The translations under genes and the position numbers were made by a program. A model generated the notes under the pieces. It did no database searches, was not told the DNA's origin, and saw nothing but the letters and a program-made list of their open reading frames with translations. Positions 42,361 through 52,133 of a DNA stretch of 64,000 nucleotides are shown piece by piece (the first letter of the stretch is position 1; each line of letters starts with the position of its first letter). The stretch is from Stenotrophomonas sp. MMGLT7 (lineage in GTDB: Bacteria; Pseudomonadota; Gammaproteobacteria; Xanthomonadales; Xanthomonadaceae). The stretch is from assembly GCF_021168555.1 (NCBI RefSeq), contig NZ_JAJOZS010000002.1:62001-126000 (forward strand). The letters run 5' to 3'.

Positions 42361-44271
42361 TCAGATCTCCACCTGCGCTCCCAGTTCCACCAGGCGATTG
42401 CCCGGGATGCGGAAGAAGCCGGTGGCCGGCGCCGCGTTGCGGTGCATGAGCGCGAACAGCTTGTCGCGCCACACCGGCATGCCGCGGTTGGCACTGGCCA
42501 CCACGGTCTCGCGGCTGGCGAAATAGGTGGTGTCCATCGGATCGAAGATGACGCCGCCCTGGTCGCAGGAGCGGGTCAGCGCCAGCGGCACGTCCGGGGT
42601 CTCCATGAAGCCGAAGCGCACGATCACCCGGTAGAAGTCGTCGCCGATGGACTCGATCTTCAGCCGCTGCCTGCTGCTGGCGTACGGCACCTGCAGGGTT
42701 TCCACGTTGAGGAACACGTTGCGCTCGTGCAGCACCTTGTTGTGCTTGAGGTTGTGCATCAGCGCGTGCGGCACCACCATCGGGTCGGCGGTCAGGAACA
42801 CCGCCGTGCCGGGCACCCGCACCGGCGGCGCCAGCATCAGCCCGGGCAGGAAGCTGTCGATGCGGATGCCGTCCTTGCGGATCTCCTCGCGCAGCAGCTG
42901 GCGGCCGCGGCGCCAGGTCCGCATCATCGTGAACACCACCACGCCCAGCACCAGCGGGAACCACGCTCCCTGCAGGATCTTGGCGCCGTTGGCGACGACG
43001 AAGGCCAGCTCGATCAGGAAGAACACCACGCACAGCGGCAGCACCCAGCGCCGCCACTTCGGCCACAGCGCGCGCGCCACCAGCACCAGCAGCAGGGTGT
43101 CGATCAGCATCGTCAGCGACACCGAGATGCCGTAGGCCACGGCCAGGTTGGCCGAGCTGCGGAACACCAGCACCAGCGCGATCACCAGCACCGCCAGCAA
43201 CCAGTTGATGCCCGGCACGTAGATCTGGCCGATGGTGTCGTGCGAGGTGTGCTTGACCAGCATGCGCGGGATGTAGCCCAGCTGCATGGCCTGGCGCGCC
43301 ACCGAGAACGCGCCGGTGATCACCGCCTGCGAGGCGATCACCGCCGCCAGCGTGGCCAGCACGATCATCGGGTACAGCGCCCACTGCGGCACCGCCTCGA
43401 AGAAGGGGTTCTTCACCGAGGTCGGGTGGTTGAGCACCAGCGCGCCCTGCCCCAGGTAGTTCAGCACCAGGCACGGCAGCACGAAGAAGTACCAGGCATG
43501 GCGGATCGGCTGGGCGCCGAAATGGCCCATGTCGGCGTACAGCGCCTCGCCGCCGGTCACCGCCAGCACCACCGCGCCGAGGATGAAGATGCCGTGCCAG
43601 CCGTGGTCGAGGAAGAATCGCATGCCCCACCACGGGTTGAACGCCTTGAGCACCTCGGGCGCATCGACGACGTTCCAGATCCCCACCGCCGCCAGCGACA
43701 GGAACCACACCGTGGTGATCGGCCCGAACACCTTGCCGACCTTGGCGGTGCCGAAGCGCTGGGCCATGAACACCAGCACCAGCACCACCACGGTGATCGG
43801 CACCACGAACGCATGCAGGCCCGGCGCGGCGATCTCCAGGCCCTCGACCGCGCTCATCACCGAGATCGCCGGGGTGATCACGCCGTCGCCGAAGAACAGC
43901 GAGGCGCCGAAGATACCCAGCATCCCCACCACGTAGGCCGAGCGCGAGCCGTTGCGCAGGGTGCGCTGGGCCAGCGCCATCAGCGCCATGATGCCGCCCT
44001 CGCCCTCGTTGTCGGCGCGCATGATGATGGTCACGTACTTGAGCGTGACCACGATCATCAGCGCCCAGAACGCCAGCGACAGCACGCCCAGCACGGTGTC
44101 GTGGTCGCTGGCCAGGCCGTAGTGCGGCGAGAACGCCTCCTTGATGGTGTACAGCGGGCTGGTGCCGATATCGCCGAACACCACGCCGATGGCGCCGATG
44201 ACCAGTGCCAGGCGGCTGCCATGGGCGGCGTGGCCGGTGGCCGGGGAAGCGGGAGGGGTGGGGGATGACAT
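42361..44271 (-). CDS. kup: Kup-type potassium uptake protein
   Basis: A 636-residue low-affinity potassium/proton symporter. About 12 membrane segments are spread over the first 440 residues, starting [22 protein letters not shown], which is the Kup signature, followed by a cytoplasmic tail. The length matches the family. It lies between ruvA and ruvB on the same strand, an unusual place for a transporter inside a repair gene set. Confidence 0.95.
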   Translation of the reverse strand: MSSPTPPASPATGHAAHGSRLALVIGAIGVVFGDIGTSPLYTIKEAFSPHYGLASDHDTVLGVLSLAFWALMIVVTLKYVTIIMRADNEGEGGIMALMALAQRTLRNGSRSAYVVGMLGIFGASLFFGDGVITPAISVMSAVEGLEIAAPGLHAFVVPITVVVLVLVFMAQRFGTAKVGKVFGPITTVWFLSLAAVGIWNVVDAPEVLKAFNPWWGMRFFLDHGWHGIFILGAVVLAVTGGEALYADMGHFGAQPIRHAWYFFVLPCLVLNYLGQGALVLNHPTSVKNPFFEAVPQWALYPMIVLATLAAVIASQAVITGAFSVARQAMQLGYIPRMLVKHTSHDTIGQIYVPGINWLLAVLVIALVLVFRSSANLAVAYGISVSLTMLIDTLLLVLVARALWPKWRRWVLPLCVVFFLIELAFVVANGAKILQGAWFPLVLGVVVFTMMRTWRRGRQLLREEIRKDGIRIDSFLPGLMLAPPVRVPGTAVFLTADPMVVPHALMHNLKHNKVLHERNVFLNVETLQVPYASSRQRLKIESIGDDFYRVIVRFGFMETPDVPLALTRSCDQGGVIFDPMDTTYFASRETVVASANRGMPVWRDKLFALMHRNAAPATGFFRIPGNRLVELGAQVEI

Positions 44272-44317
44272 GGGATGCTCAGGTTATAGCCGCGGCCCGT
44301 GAAGAGGGCGCGCGGAC

Positions 44318-44905
44318 TCAGCGCAGCGCGGCCTGCAGGGCCTTGCGGATGACCGTGGCGACATCGTCGCCCTCGCCGCCGGCGTCGCGCGCCATGCGCG
44401 CCGCCTCGGCCGGCTTGTAGCCCAGCTGCTGCAGCGCCACCGACGCCTCGGACACCGGGTCGTTGCCGAGCTGGCTGCTGATCGGCGCCCCGCCGCCGCC
44501 GAACTGGTCGGCGCGGTCGCGCAGTTCCACCACCATGCGCTCGGCGGTCTTCTTGCCGATGCCGGGGATGCGGGTCAGCGCGGCGACGTCGCCGGTCTGC
44601 ACCAGCCGTGCGAACTCGTCCACGCTCACCCCCGACAGCACCGCCAGCGCGATCTTGGCGCCGATGCCGGACACCCGCTGCACGTCGCGGAACAGCCTGC
44701 GCTCGCCCTCGCGCAGGAAGCCGTACAGCGACACGCTGTCCTCCTTCTGCGCGTAGTGGGTGAACAGGGTGACCTCGCGGCCCAGGTCGGGCAGGTCGTA
44801 GAAGGTGCTCATCGGCGTCTCCAGCTCGTAGCCGACGCCGCCGACGTCGATCACCAGCCACGGCGGCTGCTTGTAGGCCAGGATGCCGCGCAGGCGGCCG
44901 ATCAT
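44318..44905 (-). CDS. ruvA: RuvA, Holliday-junction binding protein
   Basis: A 195-residue tetramer-forming protein. The N-terminal OB fold ([20 protein letters not shown]), the HhH motifs ([13 protein letters not shown] and [13 protein letters not shown]) and the C-terminal RuvB-binding domain are all present. The start is the ATG at 44905. Its ribosome-binding site AGGAGG is inside a perfect hairpin (see 44908-44927). Confidence 0.96.
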   Translation of the reverse strand: MIGRLRGILAYKQPPWLVIDVGGVGYELETPMSTFYDLPDLGREVTLFTHYAQKEDSVSLYGFLREGERRLFRDVQRVSGIGAKIALAVLSGVSVDEFARLVQTGDVAALTRIPGIGKKTAERMVVELRDRADQFGGGGAPISSQLGNDPVSEASVALQQLGYKPAEAARMARDAGGEGDDVATVIRKALQAALR

Positions 44906-44907
44906 GG

Positions 44908-44927
44908 GGCGCCTCCTTGGAGGCGCC
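44908..44927 (-). promoter_or_regulatory. Hairpin that buries the ruvA ribosome-binding site
   Basis: On the minus strand the sequence reads GGCGCCTCC-AA-GGAGGCGCC followed by CCATG. The Shine-Dalgarno bases AGGAGG are part of the right arm of a 9-bp perfect stem directly before the ruvA start, so the site would be hidden unless the stem opens. Confidence 0.7.
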
Positions 44928-45020
44928 GGGATTGGGGACTGGGGATTGGGGATTCGTCGAAGCGGGATCGCGCGGCTGTTGCCGTTGCCGTGCCAATCCC
45001 GAATCCCGAATCCCGAATCG
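44927..45020. repeat. GGGATT-armed repeat, copy d (ruvC-ruvA gap)
   Basis: The left arm holds GGGATTGGGGACTGGGGATT units and the right arm CCAATCCCGAATCCCGAATCC. It fills most of the gap between ruvC and ruvA, next to the ruvA hairpin. Confidence 0.85.
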
Positions 45021-45029
45021 CTGCTTCGT

Positions 45030-45551
45030 TCATTTCCGGCTCCAAGCCTGTCTGGTATCCACTCCCAGGCGGCGCGCGGTCGCGCGCACGTGGGCGTGGG
45101 TGATGGCCACCGCCAGCGCATCGGCGGCGTCGGCCTGCAACTTGCCCTGCAGGTTGAGCATGACCCCGACCATGTGCTGGACCTGGACCTTGTCCGCCCC
45201 GCCCTTGCCGACCACCGCCAGCTTGATCTCCTTGGCGGCGTACTCGTGCACCGGCAGGTCCTGCATCACCACGGCGCAGATCGCCGCGCCGCGGGCCTGG
45301 CCGAGCTTGAGCGCGGAGATCGCGCTCTTGCCCATGAACACCTGCTCGATCGCCACCTCGTCGGGCCGGTACTCCTCGATCAGTGCGTTCAGCCCCTGCG
45401 CCAGCAGCTTCAGCCGCCGGGCGAAGTCCTCCGCGCCCAGCAGCACCAGCGGCACGTGATGGACATGGCGGGTGCGCCCGGCATCGTCGATGTCGATGAT
45501 GCCCACGCCGGTGCGCTGCGAACCGGGATCGATGCCGAGGATGCGGGTCAT
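45030..45551 (-). CDS. ruvC: RuvC, Holliday-junction endonuclease
   Basis: A 173-residue resolvase. The catalytic acids are visible in [11 protein letters not shown] (D7), AIEQVFMG (E) and [10 protein letters not shown] (two aspartates). It cuts junctions after RuvAB branch migration. It is followed, through a repeat-filled gap, by ruvA and preceded by yebC, a common gammaproteobacterial order. Confidence 0.96.
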   Translation of the reverse strand: MTRILGIDPGSQRTGVGIIDIDDAGRTRHVHHVPLVLLGAEDFARRLKLLAQGLNALIEEYRPDEVAIEQVFMGKSAISALKLGQARGAAICAVVMQDLPVHEYAAKEIKLAVVGKGGADKVQVQHMVGVMLNLQGKLQADAADALAVAITHAHVRATARRLGVDTRQAWSRK

Positions 45552-45558
45552 GGGAGGA

Positions 45559-45650
45559 CCGGGATTGGGGATTCGGGATTGGAGATCAGTGAAGAGCGTA
45601 CGCCGACGCGGACGGGCCGCCTCGGCGATTCCCCGATCCCGAATCCCGGG
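45559..45650. repeat. GGGATT-armed repeat, copy e (yebC-ruvC gap)
   Basis: The left arm is CGGGATTGGGGATTCGGGATTGG, the right arm CCCCGATCCCGAATCCCGGG. It fills the gap between yebC and ruvC. Confidence 0.85.
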
Positions 45651-45656
45651 GCGCCA

Positions 45657-46388
45657 TCAGGCGCTCCCCAGGGATGCCTGATCGACGTTGGAATACACGT
45701 CCTGGACGTCGTCCAGGTCGTCCAGCAGGTCCAGCAGCTTGCGCACCTGCTGCGCGGTGTCGCCGTCGACGGCGATGTCGTTGTCGGCGCGGAAGGTGAC
45801 CTCGGCGTGGTCGGGGGCCAGCCCGGCCGCCGCCATCGCGTCCTTGACCGCGACGAACGACTCCGGCGCGGTGACCACGTCGATCGCGCCGTCCTCGGGG
45901 TAGACCACCACGTCGTCGGCACCGGCCTCGATCGCCGCCTCGGTGACCTTGTCCTCGTCGGCGCCCGGCGCGTAGCTGAGCACGCCCAGGCGCTTGAACA
46001 TGAACGCGACCGAGCCCTCGGTGCCCATGTTGCCGCCGCACTTGCTGAAGGCGTGGCGGACGTCGGCCACGGTGCGCACGCGGTTGTCGGTCAGGCAGTC
46101 CACGATCACCGCCACGCCGCCGGGGGCGTAGCCCTCATAGCGCACTTCCTCGTACTCCACGCCTTCCAGCTCGCCGGTGGCCTTCTTGATCGCGCGCTCG
46201 ATCACGTCCTTGGTCATGTTGGACGACAGGCCCTTGTCGATCGCCACGCGCAGCCGCGGGTTGTTGCCCGGGTCGCCGCCGCCGGCGCGCGCGGCGACGC
46301 CGATCTCGCGGATGATCTTGGTGAACACCTTGCCGCGCTTGGCATCGGAGGCGTTCTTGCGTGCCTCGATCGACGGACCTCTACCCAT
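45657..46388 (-). CDS. yebC: YebC/PmpR-family protein
   Basis: A 243-residue protein starting [20 protein letters not shown], the family signature. Members were described as transcription regulators (PmpR) and more recently as relieving ribosome stalling at polyproline. It is first in the yebC-ruvC-ruvA order. It starts with ATG at 46388, and only 75 bp separate it from the hydrolase gene downstream of the RND operon. Confidence 0.94.
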   Translation of the reverse strand: MGRGPSIEARKNASDAKRGKVFTKIIREIGVAARAGGGDPGNNPRLRVAIDKGLSSNMTKDVIERAIKKATGELEGVEYEEVRYEGYAPGGVAVIVDCLTDNRVRTVADVRHAFSKCGGNMGTEGSVAFMFKRLGVLSYAPGADEDKVTEAAIEAGADDVVVYPEDGAIDVVTAPESFVAVKDAMAAAGLAPDHAEVTFRADNDIAVDGDTAQQVRKLLDLLDDLDDVQDVYSNVDQASLGSA

Positions 46389-46463
46389 GGCTGTTTCCTG
46401 GATGCTGCTTGAATGACAAGCGGCTGATTTTACCCGATCCCCGCCGCGGGCCGTTGACCGGGG

Positions 46464-47090
46464 TCAATTGGCGCGGAAGCGGCCCTCGCGCAGGAACGCC
46501 AGCGCCTGCCGCGCCGCCTCCGGCGAGAACACCAGCCCGCTGTGGCTGGCCGGCACCACGCAATGGTCGGCCAGCCCGTCCAGCCGGGTCTCGGCGACGG
46601 CGACGGTGCCGTCCGACTCCGCCATTTCCACGAACAGCCGCCCCAGGCCCATCGGCCTGGCTCCGGCGATCATGCCGACCGGTATGCCTCCGGCCCACGG
46701 TGCAACGCCATCGAGCAGGAGCGTGCGGCCGTGCCCCAGTGCCCAGGCACACCAGCGCAGCCCGGCCACCCGGCGCGCGACGCCGCTGCCGCACAGTGGA
46801 CTGCCGAGGCAGACGATGCGCCCGATCGGCAACTCCGGGTACCGGCGTGCCGTCTCCAACGCCACCATCCCGCCCAGGCTATGCCCGACCAGCGCCAGCG
46901 GCCGCCCGTCCTGCGCTCCGATGTGCCGCGCCAGCGATGCCACCGCGGCTTCCGGCCCCTGCAAGGCGCCGCGGTAGCCGAACAGCCGGGCATCGAATCC
47001 TGCCGCGCGCAAATGCCACGCCAGTGGCCACATCCACCAGGCGGGATTCCAGATGCCGTGCAGGAGCAGAACCTTGGACAGCCGCACCAT
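46464..47090 (-). CDS. Alpha/beta hydrolase
   Basis: A 208-residue lipase/esterase-like hydrolase. The nucleophile elbow GHSLGG is near residue 68, the oxyanion region is VLLLHGIWNPAWW, and the acid and histidine are probably in the region GLADHCVVPASHSGL. The substrate is unknown. No signal peptide is present, so it acts in the cytoplasm. It lies downstream of the RND pair on the same strand (141-bp gap). Confidence 0.82.
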   Translation of the reverse strand: MVRLSKVLLLHGIWNPAWWMWPLAWHLRAAGFDARLFGYRGALQGPEAAVASLARHIGAQDGRPLALVGHSLGGMVALETARRYPELPIGRIVCLGSPLCGSGVARRVAGLRWCAWALGHGRTLLLDGVAPWAGGIPVGMIAGARPMGLGRLFVEMAESDGTVAVAETRLDGLADHCVVPASHSGLVFSPEAARQALAFLREGRFRAN

Positions 47091-47231
47091 GACGATTCCT
47101 CGACGGCGGGACGGACAACGAGGCGCAGGCTACGGAAAGGCACCTCCGGCCGCCAGTCGACCTGCAAGCGGCGCGAGTCCATCGGGCACGACGACGCGCT
47201 GCGGCGCCGGCCCGCCCGTCCTCGCGCACGC

Positions 47232-48509
47232 TCACTGCGCCGGCGGCCGCACCCGCACCCGGGCGCCGTCGGCCAGCAGCGCGTTCGGCGCCAGCACCAC
47301 CTCGTCGCCGGCGGCCACGCCGGACAGCACCTCGATCTCGTTGCCCAGCTGGCGCCCCGGCGTCACCTCGACGTAGCGCAGCACGCCGCCCTCCTCCACC
47401 CGCCCCACCCGCGTCACGGCACCGTCCTGGACCACCGCCGCCAGCGGCAGCACCGCCGCCGGCGCCGCGCGCGGCACGCTCAGGCGCACCTGGCCGACCA
47501 TCCCGGCCGGGATGCGCCCGCCCGGGTTGGGCAGGCGCAGTTCCACCCGCATGCCGCCGGCGTCCTCGGAGATGCGCTGCGCGCTGCGCACCACCTCCGC
47601 ATCGAACTGTTCGCCCGGCAGTTCGGCGAACGCCACCTGCGCACGCATGCCCGGCCGCACCTGCAGCACCGCGCTCTGCGGCACGTCCACTGCGATGCGC
47701 AGCGGGTCGAGCGCGTCGATGCGGAACATCGGCACCAGGGCCGCGGCGGCATCGCCGACCACGCGGTCGCCGCGCTCGACGTTGCGCACGCTCACCACGC
47801 CGTCGAACGGGGCGCGCACGCGGCTGAAGTCCCGGCGCTCGCGCGCACTGGCCAGTTGCGCACGCGCCGCCTCCAGCGCCGCCTGCGCGGCGTCGCGCAC
47901 GCCCAGCCGGTTGCTGTAGTCCTCGCGCGAGACCAGTTGCTCGCGCAGCATCGCCTCGGCGCGGTAATGGTTGCCGCGCGCCAGCGCCAGGTCGGCCTCG
48001 GCCCGGGCGACCTGGGCCTGCGCCTCGCGCACCGCCTGGTCGATCTCCGGCGCATCGATGACGGCCAGCACCTGGCCGGCACGGACGGGGTCGCCGAGGT
48101 CGGCCAGGCGTTCGCCGACCAGCCCGGTGGCACGCGCGAACACCTGCGCGGTCTGCCCGGGCTGGGCGCGCGCCGGCAGCACCATCGCCTGCTCGGGTTC
48201 GGCCGCACGCGCCTGCGCCAGCGCGACCTCGGGCACCTGCGCGGCCGCGGCGCCCTGGCCCTTCCCCTCGCCGCAGCCGGCGAGCAGCAGGCACAGCAAC
48301 GGCACCGCGGCGGCGGCCGGAAAGGAACGGACAGCCCGTGCCGCGACGGCGCCCGAATGCCGGGCATGCGCCCGGCCATCGGCATGCAGCGCAAGGCGTG
48401 GCCCGCCGTCAGGACCGGCCTTCCCGGCACGCTCCGCGACGCGGTGGTGCACGTCGGCGGCCTGGCCGGCATTCGGGCGCTGCCGCGCCACTGGACCCAT
48501 GGCATTCAT
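47232..48509 (-). CDS. RND efflux periplasmic adaptor (MFP), lipoprotein
   Basis: A 425-residue HlyD-type membrane-fusion protein. The lipobox is LLAGC at about 75-79, then lipoyl and alpha-hairpin halves (GLVGERLADLGDPVRAGQVLAVID and ARAQLASARERRDFSRVRAPFDGVVS) and beta-barrel/membrane-proximal domains. It bridges the RND pump with an outer-membrane channel. Its start overlaps the transporter stop by 4 bases. The ATG at 48509 leaves about 60 polar residues before the lipoprotein signal, and no better start codon exists in this stretch; this is odd for a lipoprotein. Confidence 0.87.
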   Translation of the reverse strand: MNAMGPVARQRPNAGQAADVHHRVAERAGKAGPDGGPRLALHADGRAHARHSGAVAARAVRSFPAAAAVPLLCLLLAGCGEGKGQGAAAAQVPEVALAQARAAEPEQAMVLPARAQPGQTAQVFARATGLVGERLADLGDPVRAGQVLAVIDAPEIDQAVREAQAQVARAEADLALARGNHYRAEAMLREQLVSREDYSNRLGVRDAAQAALEAARAQLASARERRDFSRVRAPFDGVVSVRNVERGDRVVGDAAAALVPMFRIDALDPLRIAVDVPQSAVLQVRPGMRAQVAFAELPGEQFDAEVVRSAQRISEDAGGMRVELRLPNPGGRIPAGMVGQVRLSVPRAAPAAVLPLAAVVQDGAVTRVGRVEEGGVLRYVEVTPGRQLGNEIEVLSGVAAGDEVVLAPNALLADGARVRVRPPAQ

Positions 48510-51500
48510 CGGACGACTCCTTCGCCGTCGGCCTGGCCGTCGGCGGTTGCGGCCGCGGCGAGGCGGCGGTTGTGGTGGCGGCCGAGCACGGCCAGGATCG
48601 AGGGCACCAGCAGCAGCGTGGCCGGGGTGCCGAACATCAGCCCGCCGATCACCGCGCGGCCGAGCGGCGCGTTCTGCTCGCCGCCCTCGCCCAGCCCGAG
48701 CGCCATCGGCACGATGCCCAGCACCATCGCGCTGGCGGTCATCAGCACCGGCCGCAGCCGCACCGCCGCGGCCTCGTAGGCGGCCTGCTCGGGATCGTGG
48801 CCGTCAGCGATCAGGTTGCGCGCGAAGCTGGTCACCAGCACGCTGTTGGCGGTGGACACGCCGATCACCATCATCACCCCCATCAGCGCCGGCACGCTCA
48901 GCGGGGTGCCGGTGACGAACAGCGCCACCGCCGCCCCGGCGATCGCCAGCGGCAGCCCGGACATCGCCACCAGCGGCTGGATCCAGGACTGGAAGTTGAC
49001 CACCAGCACCAGGAACACCAGCACCGCCGCGGTCAGCAGGCCGGCGGCCAGTTCGCCGTAGGCGCTGCGCATCTCCCCGGCCTGGCCGACGATCTCGATG
49101 CGGTTGCCGGGCTTGAGGCGCCCGCCCATCTCGTCGGTGATCCGCTGCAGGTCGGCGTAGACGCCGCCGAGGTCGCGCTCCTGGACGTTGGCGACGACGC
49201 TGACGGTCGGCGCCAGCATCACCCGGCCGATGCTGGCCGGGACCGTGCGCGGAACCACGCTGGCGACGCTGCGCAGCAGCACGGTGCCGTCCGTGCCCAC
49301 CCGCAGTGGGGTGTTGAGCAGTTCGTCGATGCTTTCCAGGTCCGCCGGCAGCACCTGCAGCTGCACCGTGTAGGAGGTGGCGGCGGCCTGGTCGACCCAG
49401 TACACCGGCGTCACCGTGCCGGCCGAGCCGAGCACCGCCAGCACCGCGCGACTGGCGTCCTCGGCGCTGATGCCAAGCTGGGCGGCGCGGCTGCGGTCGA
49501 TGGCGATGTGGTACTCGGGCAGGTCCAGCACCTGCCGCACCATCACGTCGGTGGCGCCGCGCACCTGCTGCAGCCGCGGCACCAGCTCGCGCGCCAGCGC
49601 CAGGTTGCCGGCGGCGTCGCGGCCATTGAAACGCACTTCCAGCGCGCCCATCGCCGCGCCGGCCAGGGTGCGGCCGGTGGCATCGGGCGGGCGCTCGAAC
49701 AGGCGCACCTCGGGGAAGCGCTCGGCGATGCGCTCGCGGATCGCCTTCAGGTAGCCGGCGCTGGGCGCGTGCGGCGCGCGCAGCTGCAGCATCAGCTCGG
49801 CCTCGAACGAACCGACCACCGCGCTGTCCACCCAGGCCAGGTTGACCGCGTCGGGGATGCCGATCTGCTCGTACACGGTCTGCAGCTCGGCGGCGGGGAC
49901 GATGTCGCGGATCTCGCGCTGGATCTGCGCCAGCCGCTGCGCCGTTTCCTCCAGCCGGGTGCCCGGCGGCATCCGCACCTGCAGCCGCAACTGCCCGGCA
50001 TCGACCTGAGGGAAGTACTCGCGCCCGAGCATCAGCCCGGCGCCGGTGCCGAGCGCCAGCAGCAGCAGCGCCGCGGCCGCCAGCACGCCGCCATGGTGGC
50101 CGAGCCGCAGCAGCAGCGCGTGGTGGCGTCCGCGCAGCCGCACCAGGGCGTGGTCGAAGCGGTGGTGCAGCACCAGCAGCGCGCGCTCGGCACCGCGGCG
50201 CGGCTGCCGGCGGCTGCGGATGTCGGCCGGCAGCAGCAGGTAGCACAGCACCGGTATCAGCGTGCGCGAGAGCAGGAACGAGGCCATCATCGCGAAGATC
50301 ACCGCCAGCGCCAGCGGCGTGAACACCCATGCCGACAGCCCGGTCATCAGCAGGATCGGGGTGAGCACGATGCAGATCGACACGGTGGAGACGAACTCGG
50401 GGAACACCACCTCGCTGGCGCTGTCCAGGATCGCGCTGCGCACGTCCTTGCCCAGGGCGATGTGGCGGTTGGTGTTCTCCACGTCCACCACCGCGTTGTC
50501 GACCAGGATGCCGATCGCCAGCGCCAGCCCGCCCAGGGTCATCACGTTGAAGGTGTAGCCGAGCAGGTACAGCGCGGTCACCGAGGCCAGCAGCGCCAGC
50601 GGGATCGCCGACAGCACGATCAGGCTGGAGCGCCAGGAACCGACGAACACCAGCACCACCGCCGCCACCAGCAGCCCGACCAGGATCGCCTCGTGGCGGA
50701 TCGAGGCGATCGCGTTGTCGACGAACAGCGACTGGTCGAAGATCGGCTCGATGCGCGTGCCCGGTGGCGCCGAGGCAAGGATTTCCGGCAGCCGCTCGCG
50801 CGCCTGGCGCACGATCTCCACCGCCGAGGCGCCGCCCATCTTGATCAGCGCCACCGATACCGCGTTGGCGCCGTCCATGCGCGCGATGTTGGTCTGCAGC
50901 GCGCCGCCGTCGCGCACGCTGGCCACGTCGCGCACGTAGACGACGTTGCCGCCGCGGCTGGCGATCGGCAGGTCGAGGAAGCCGGCCGCGCTCTCCGGGC
51001 TGGTCTCCAGCGCGACCTGCATCTCGCGCGTGCCCTCGCGGATGTTGCCCGACGGCAGCGTCGGGCTGCCGCGTTCCAGCGCGCCGGTCACGTCCTGCGG
51101 GGTCAGTCTGTGGGTCTGCAGCGCCTGCGGGTCGAGGTCGACCATGACCTGCCGCGCCGCGCCGCCGTACGGCAGGGTCATGCGCACGCCCGGGATCGAC
51201 TGGATCTGCGAGCGCAGCTGCAGCCGCGCGTAGTCGTACAGCTGCGCCCCGCTCATCGAGTCCGACGACAGCACCAGCTGCAGCACCGGCGTGCTGGAGA
51301 CGTTGTTGCGCACCACCAGCGGCGGCGAGGTGCCCGGCGGCATGCGCCGCAGGATGGTCTGCGAGACCGCGGTCATCTGCGCCAGGGCGCGCTCCAGGTT
51401 GACCCCCGGCTGGAAGTCCACGCGCACGATGCCGATGCCGTTCAGGGTTTCCGAGCGCACCTCCTTGAGGTCGTCGACGTTGTTGAGCACCGAGGTCTCG

Positions 51501-51700
51501 GAGAACGAGGTCAGCTTGGCCGCCATCTCCGACGCCGGCAGGCCGGCGTAGGTCCAGATCAGGTTGACCGAGGGGATGCCGACCTCGGGCAGGATGTCGG
51601 TGGGCATGCGCCGCGCCGACTGCAGCCCGAACAGCAGGATCACGATGGCGAGTACGCCGATGGTGTAGCGGCGCGACAGGGCGTACTGGACGATCCACAT
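48506..51700 (-). CDS. RND-type efflux transporter
   Basis: A 1064-residue inner-membrane pump of the HAE/AcrB-like or Czc-like class. Twelve membrane segments and two large periplasmic loops can be followed, for example LVGLLVAAVVLVFVGSWRSSLI and IGILVDNAVVDVENTNRHIA, the latter being the TM4 region with the DNAVVDVEN motif that often carries the proton-relay aspartate. The substrate range is unknown. It is transcribed ahead of its adaptor, and no outer-membrane factor or regulator gene is next to it. Confidence 0.9.
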   Translation of the reverse strand: MWIVQYALSRRYTIGVLAIVILLFGLQSARRMPTDILPEVGIPSVNLIWTYAGLPASEMAAKLTSFSETSVLNNVDDLKEVRSETLNGIGIVRVDFQPGVNLERALAQMTAVSQTILRRMPPGTSPPLVVRNNVSSTPVLQLVLSSDSMSGAQLYDYARLQLRSQIQSIPGVRMTLPYGGAARQVMVDLDPQALQTHRLTPQDVTGALERGSPTLPSGNIREGTREMQVALETSPESAAGFLDLPIASRGGNVVYVRDVASVRDGGALQTNIARMDGANAVSVALIKMGGASAVEIVRQARERLPEILASAPPGTRIEPIFDQSLFVDNAIASIRHEAILVGLLVAAVVLVFVGSWRSSLIVLSAIPLALLASVTALYLLGYTFNVMTLGGLALAIGILVDNAVVDVENTNRHIALGKDVRSAILDSASEVVFPEFVSTVSICIVLTPILLMTGLSAWVFTPLALAVIFAMMASFLLSRTLIPVLCYLLLPADIRSRRQPRRGAERALLVLHHRFDHALVRLRGRHHALLLRLGHHGGVLAAAALLLLALGTGAGLMLGREYFPQVDAGQLRLQVRMPPGTRLEETAQRLAQIQREIRDIVPAAELQTVYEQIGIPDAVNLAWVDSAVVGSFEAELMLQLRAPHAPSAGYLKAIRERIAERFPEVRLFERPPDATGRTLAGAAMGALEVRFNGRDAAGNLALARELVPRLQQVRGATDVMVRQVLDLPEYHIAIDRSRAAQLGISAEDASRAVLAVLGSAGTVTPVYWVDQAAATSYTVQLQVLPADLESIDELLNTPLRVGTDGTVLLRSVASVVPRTVPASIGRVMLAPTVSVVANVQERDLGGVYADLQRITDEMGGRLKPGNRIEIVGQAGEMRSAYGELAAGLLTAAVLVFLVLVVNFQSWIQPLVAMSGLPLAIAGAAVALFVTGTPLSVPALMGVMMVIGVSTANSVLVTSFARNLIADGHDPEQAAYEAAAVRLRPVLMTASAMVLGIVPMALGLGEGGEQNAPLGRAVIGGLMFGTPATLLLVPSILAVLGRHHNRRLAAAATADGQADGEGVVR

Positions 51701-51919
51701 GCGAACGGCTCCGGCGGGGGACGGAAGGCTCGCCGGCCGGGTCGGCTATGCGGCGACAGCACCGCCCGGGCCGGATTGCCGGCGGACGCGACCACGGCCG
51801 CGCCCGCACCCGGCAATACTGGCCTGACGCCACGCCGCTCCGGTCAAAACTGACACGATGGTAATTTCGGCGTCAGCGTCGGTCGCGGCCAGGGTGTCCC
51901 GGAAGCGGCTCATGCCCCC

Positions 51920-51974
51920 GCAGGAGCAATGCAGGAGCAATGCAGGAGCGATGTAGGAGCGATGTAGGAGCGAC
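51920..51974. repeat. 11-bp tandem repeat leading into a REP
   Basis: Five head-to-tail units: GCAGGAGCAAT twice, GCAGGAGCGAT, GTAGGAGCGAT, then GTAGGAGCGAC, which is the start of the REP pair. The units become progressively more like the REP head. Confidence 0.85.
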
Positions 51975-52031
51975 TTCAGTCGCGACGGGGCTTTACCGGT
52001 AGAGTCCCTTCGCGACTGAAGTCGCTCCTAC
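51964..52031. repeat. REP pair (68 bp), copy 1
   Basis: A 22-bp arm beginning GTAGGAGCGACTTCAG and its exact inverted complement flank a 24-bp centre containing ACCGGT. Identical arms and identical total length occur at two other places. The GTAG start is that of REP families mobilised by RAYT transposases; no RAYT gene is in the window. Confidence 0.9.
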
Positions 52032-52133
52032 ATGGCTCCTGCGGGTCACTGCACGCCGGCATTGCCGGGTCGCTGCACGTCCGCGGCTGCGTAGCCACGC
52101 CCGACCGGCCGCCGCACTGCAGGCACCCGCGGA

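Larger units (their letters stand above)
51701..52133. other. Intergenic region with REP array
   Basis: These 433 bp upstream of the RND pump hold no credible gene. They contain an 11-bp tandem repeat and a REP pair (both listed separately). The DNA between the pump start and position 51919 is plain GC-rich sequence with no clear promoter motif. Confidence 0.6.

Noticed and set aside
51920-52031. Possible CRISPR array
   Set aside because: Units are 11 bp and contiguous without unique spacers, and no cas genes are near; it is a tandem repeat next to a REP.
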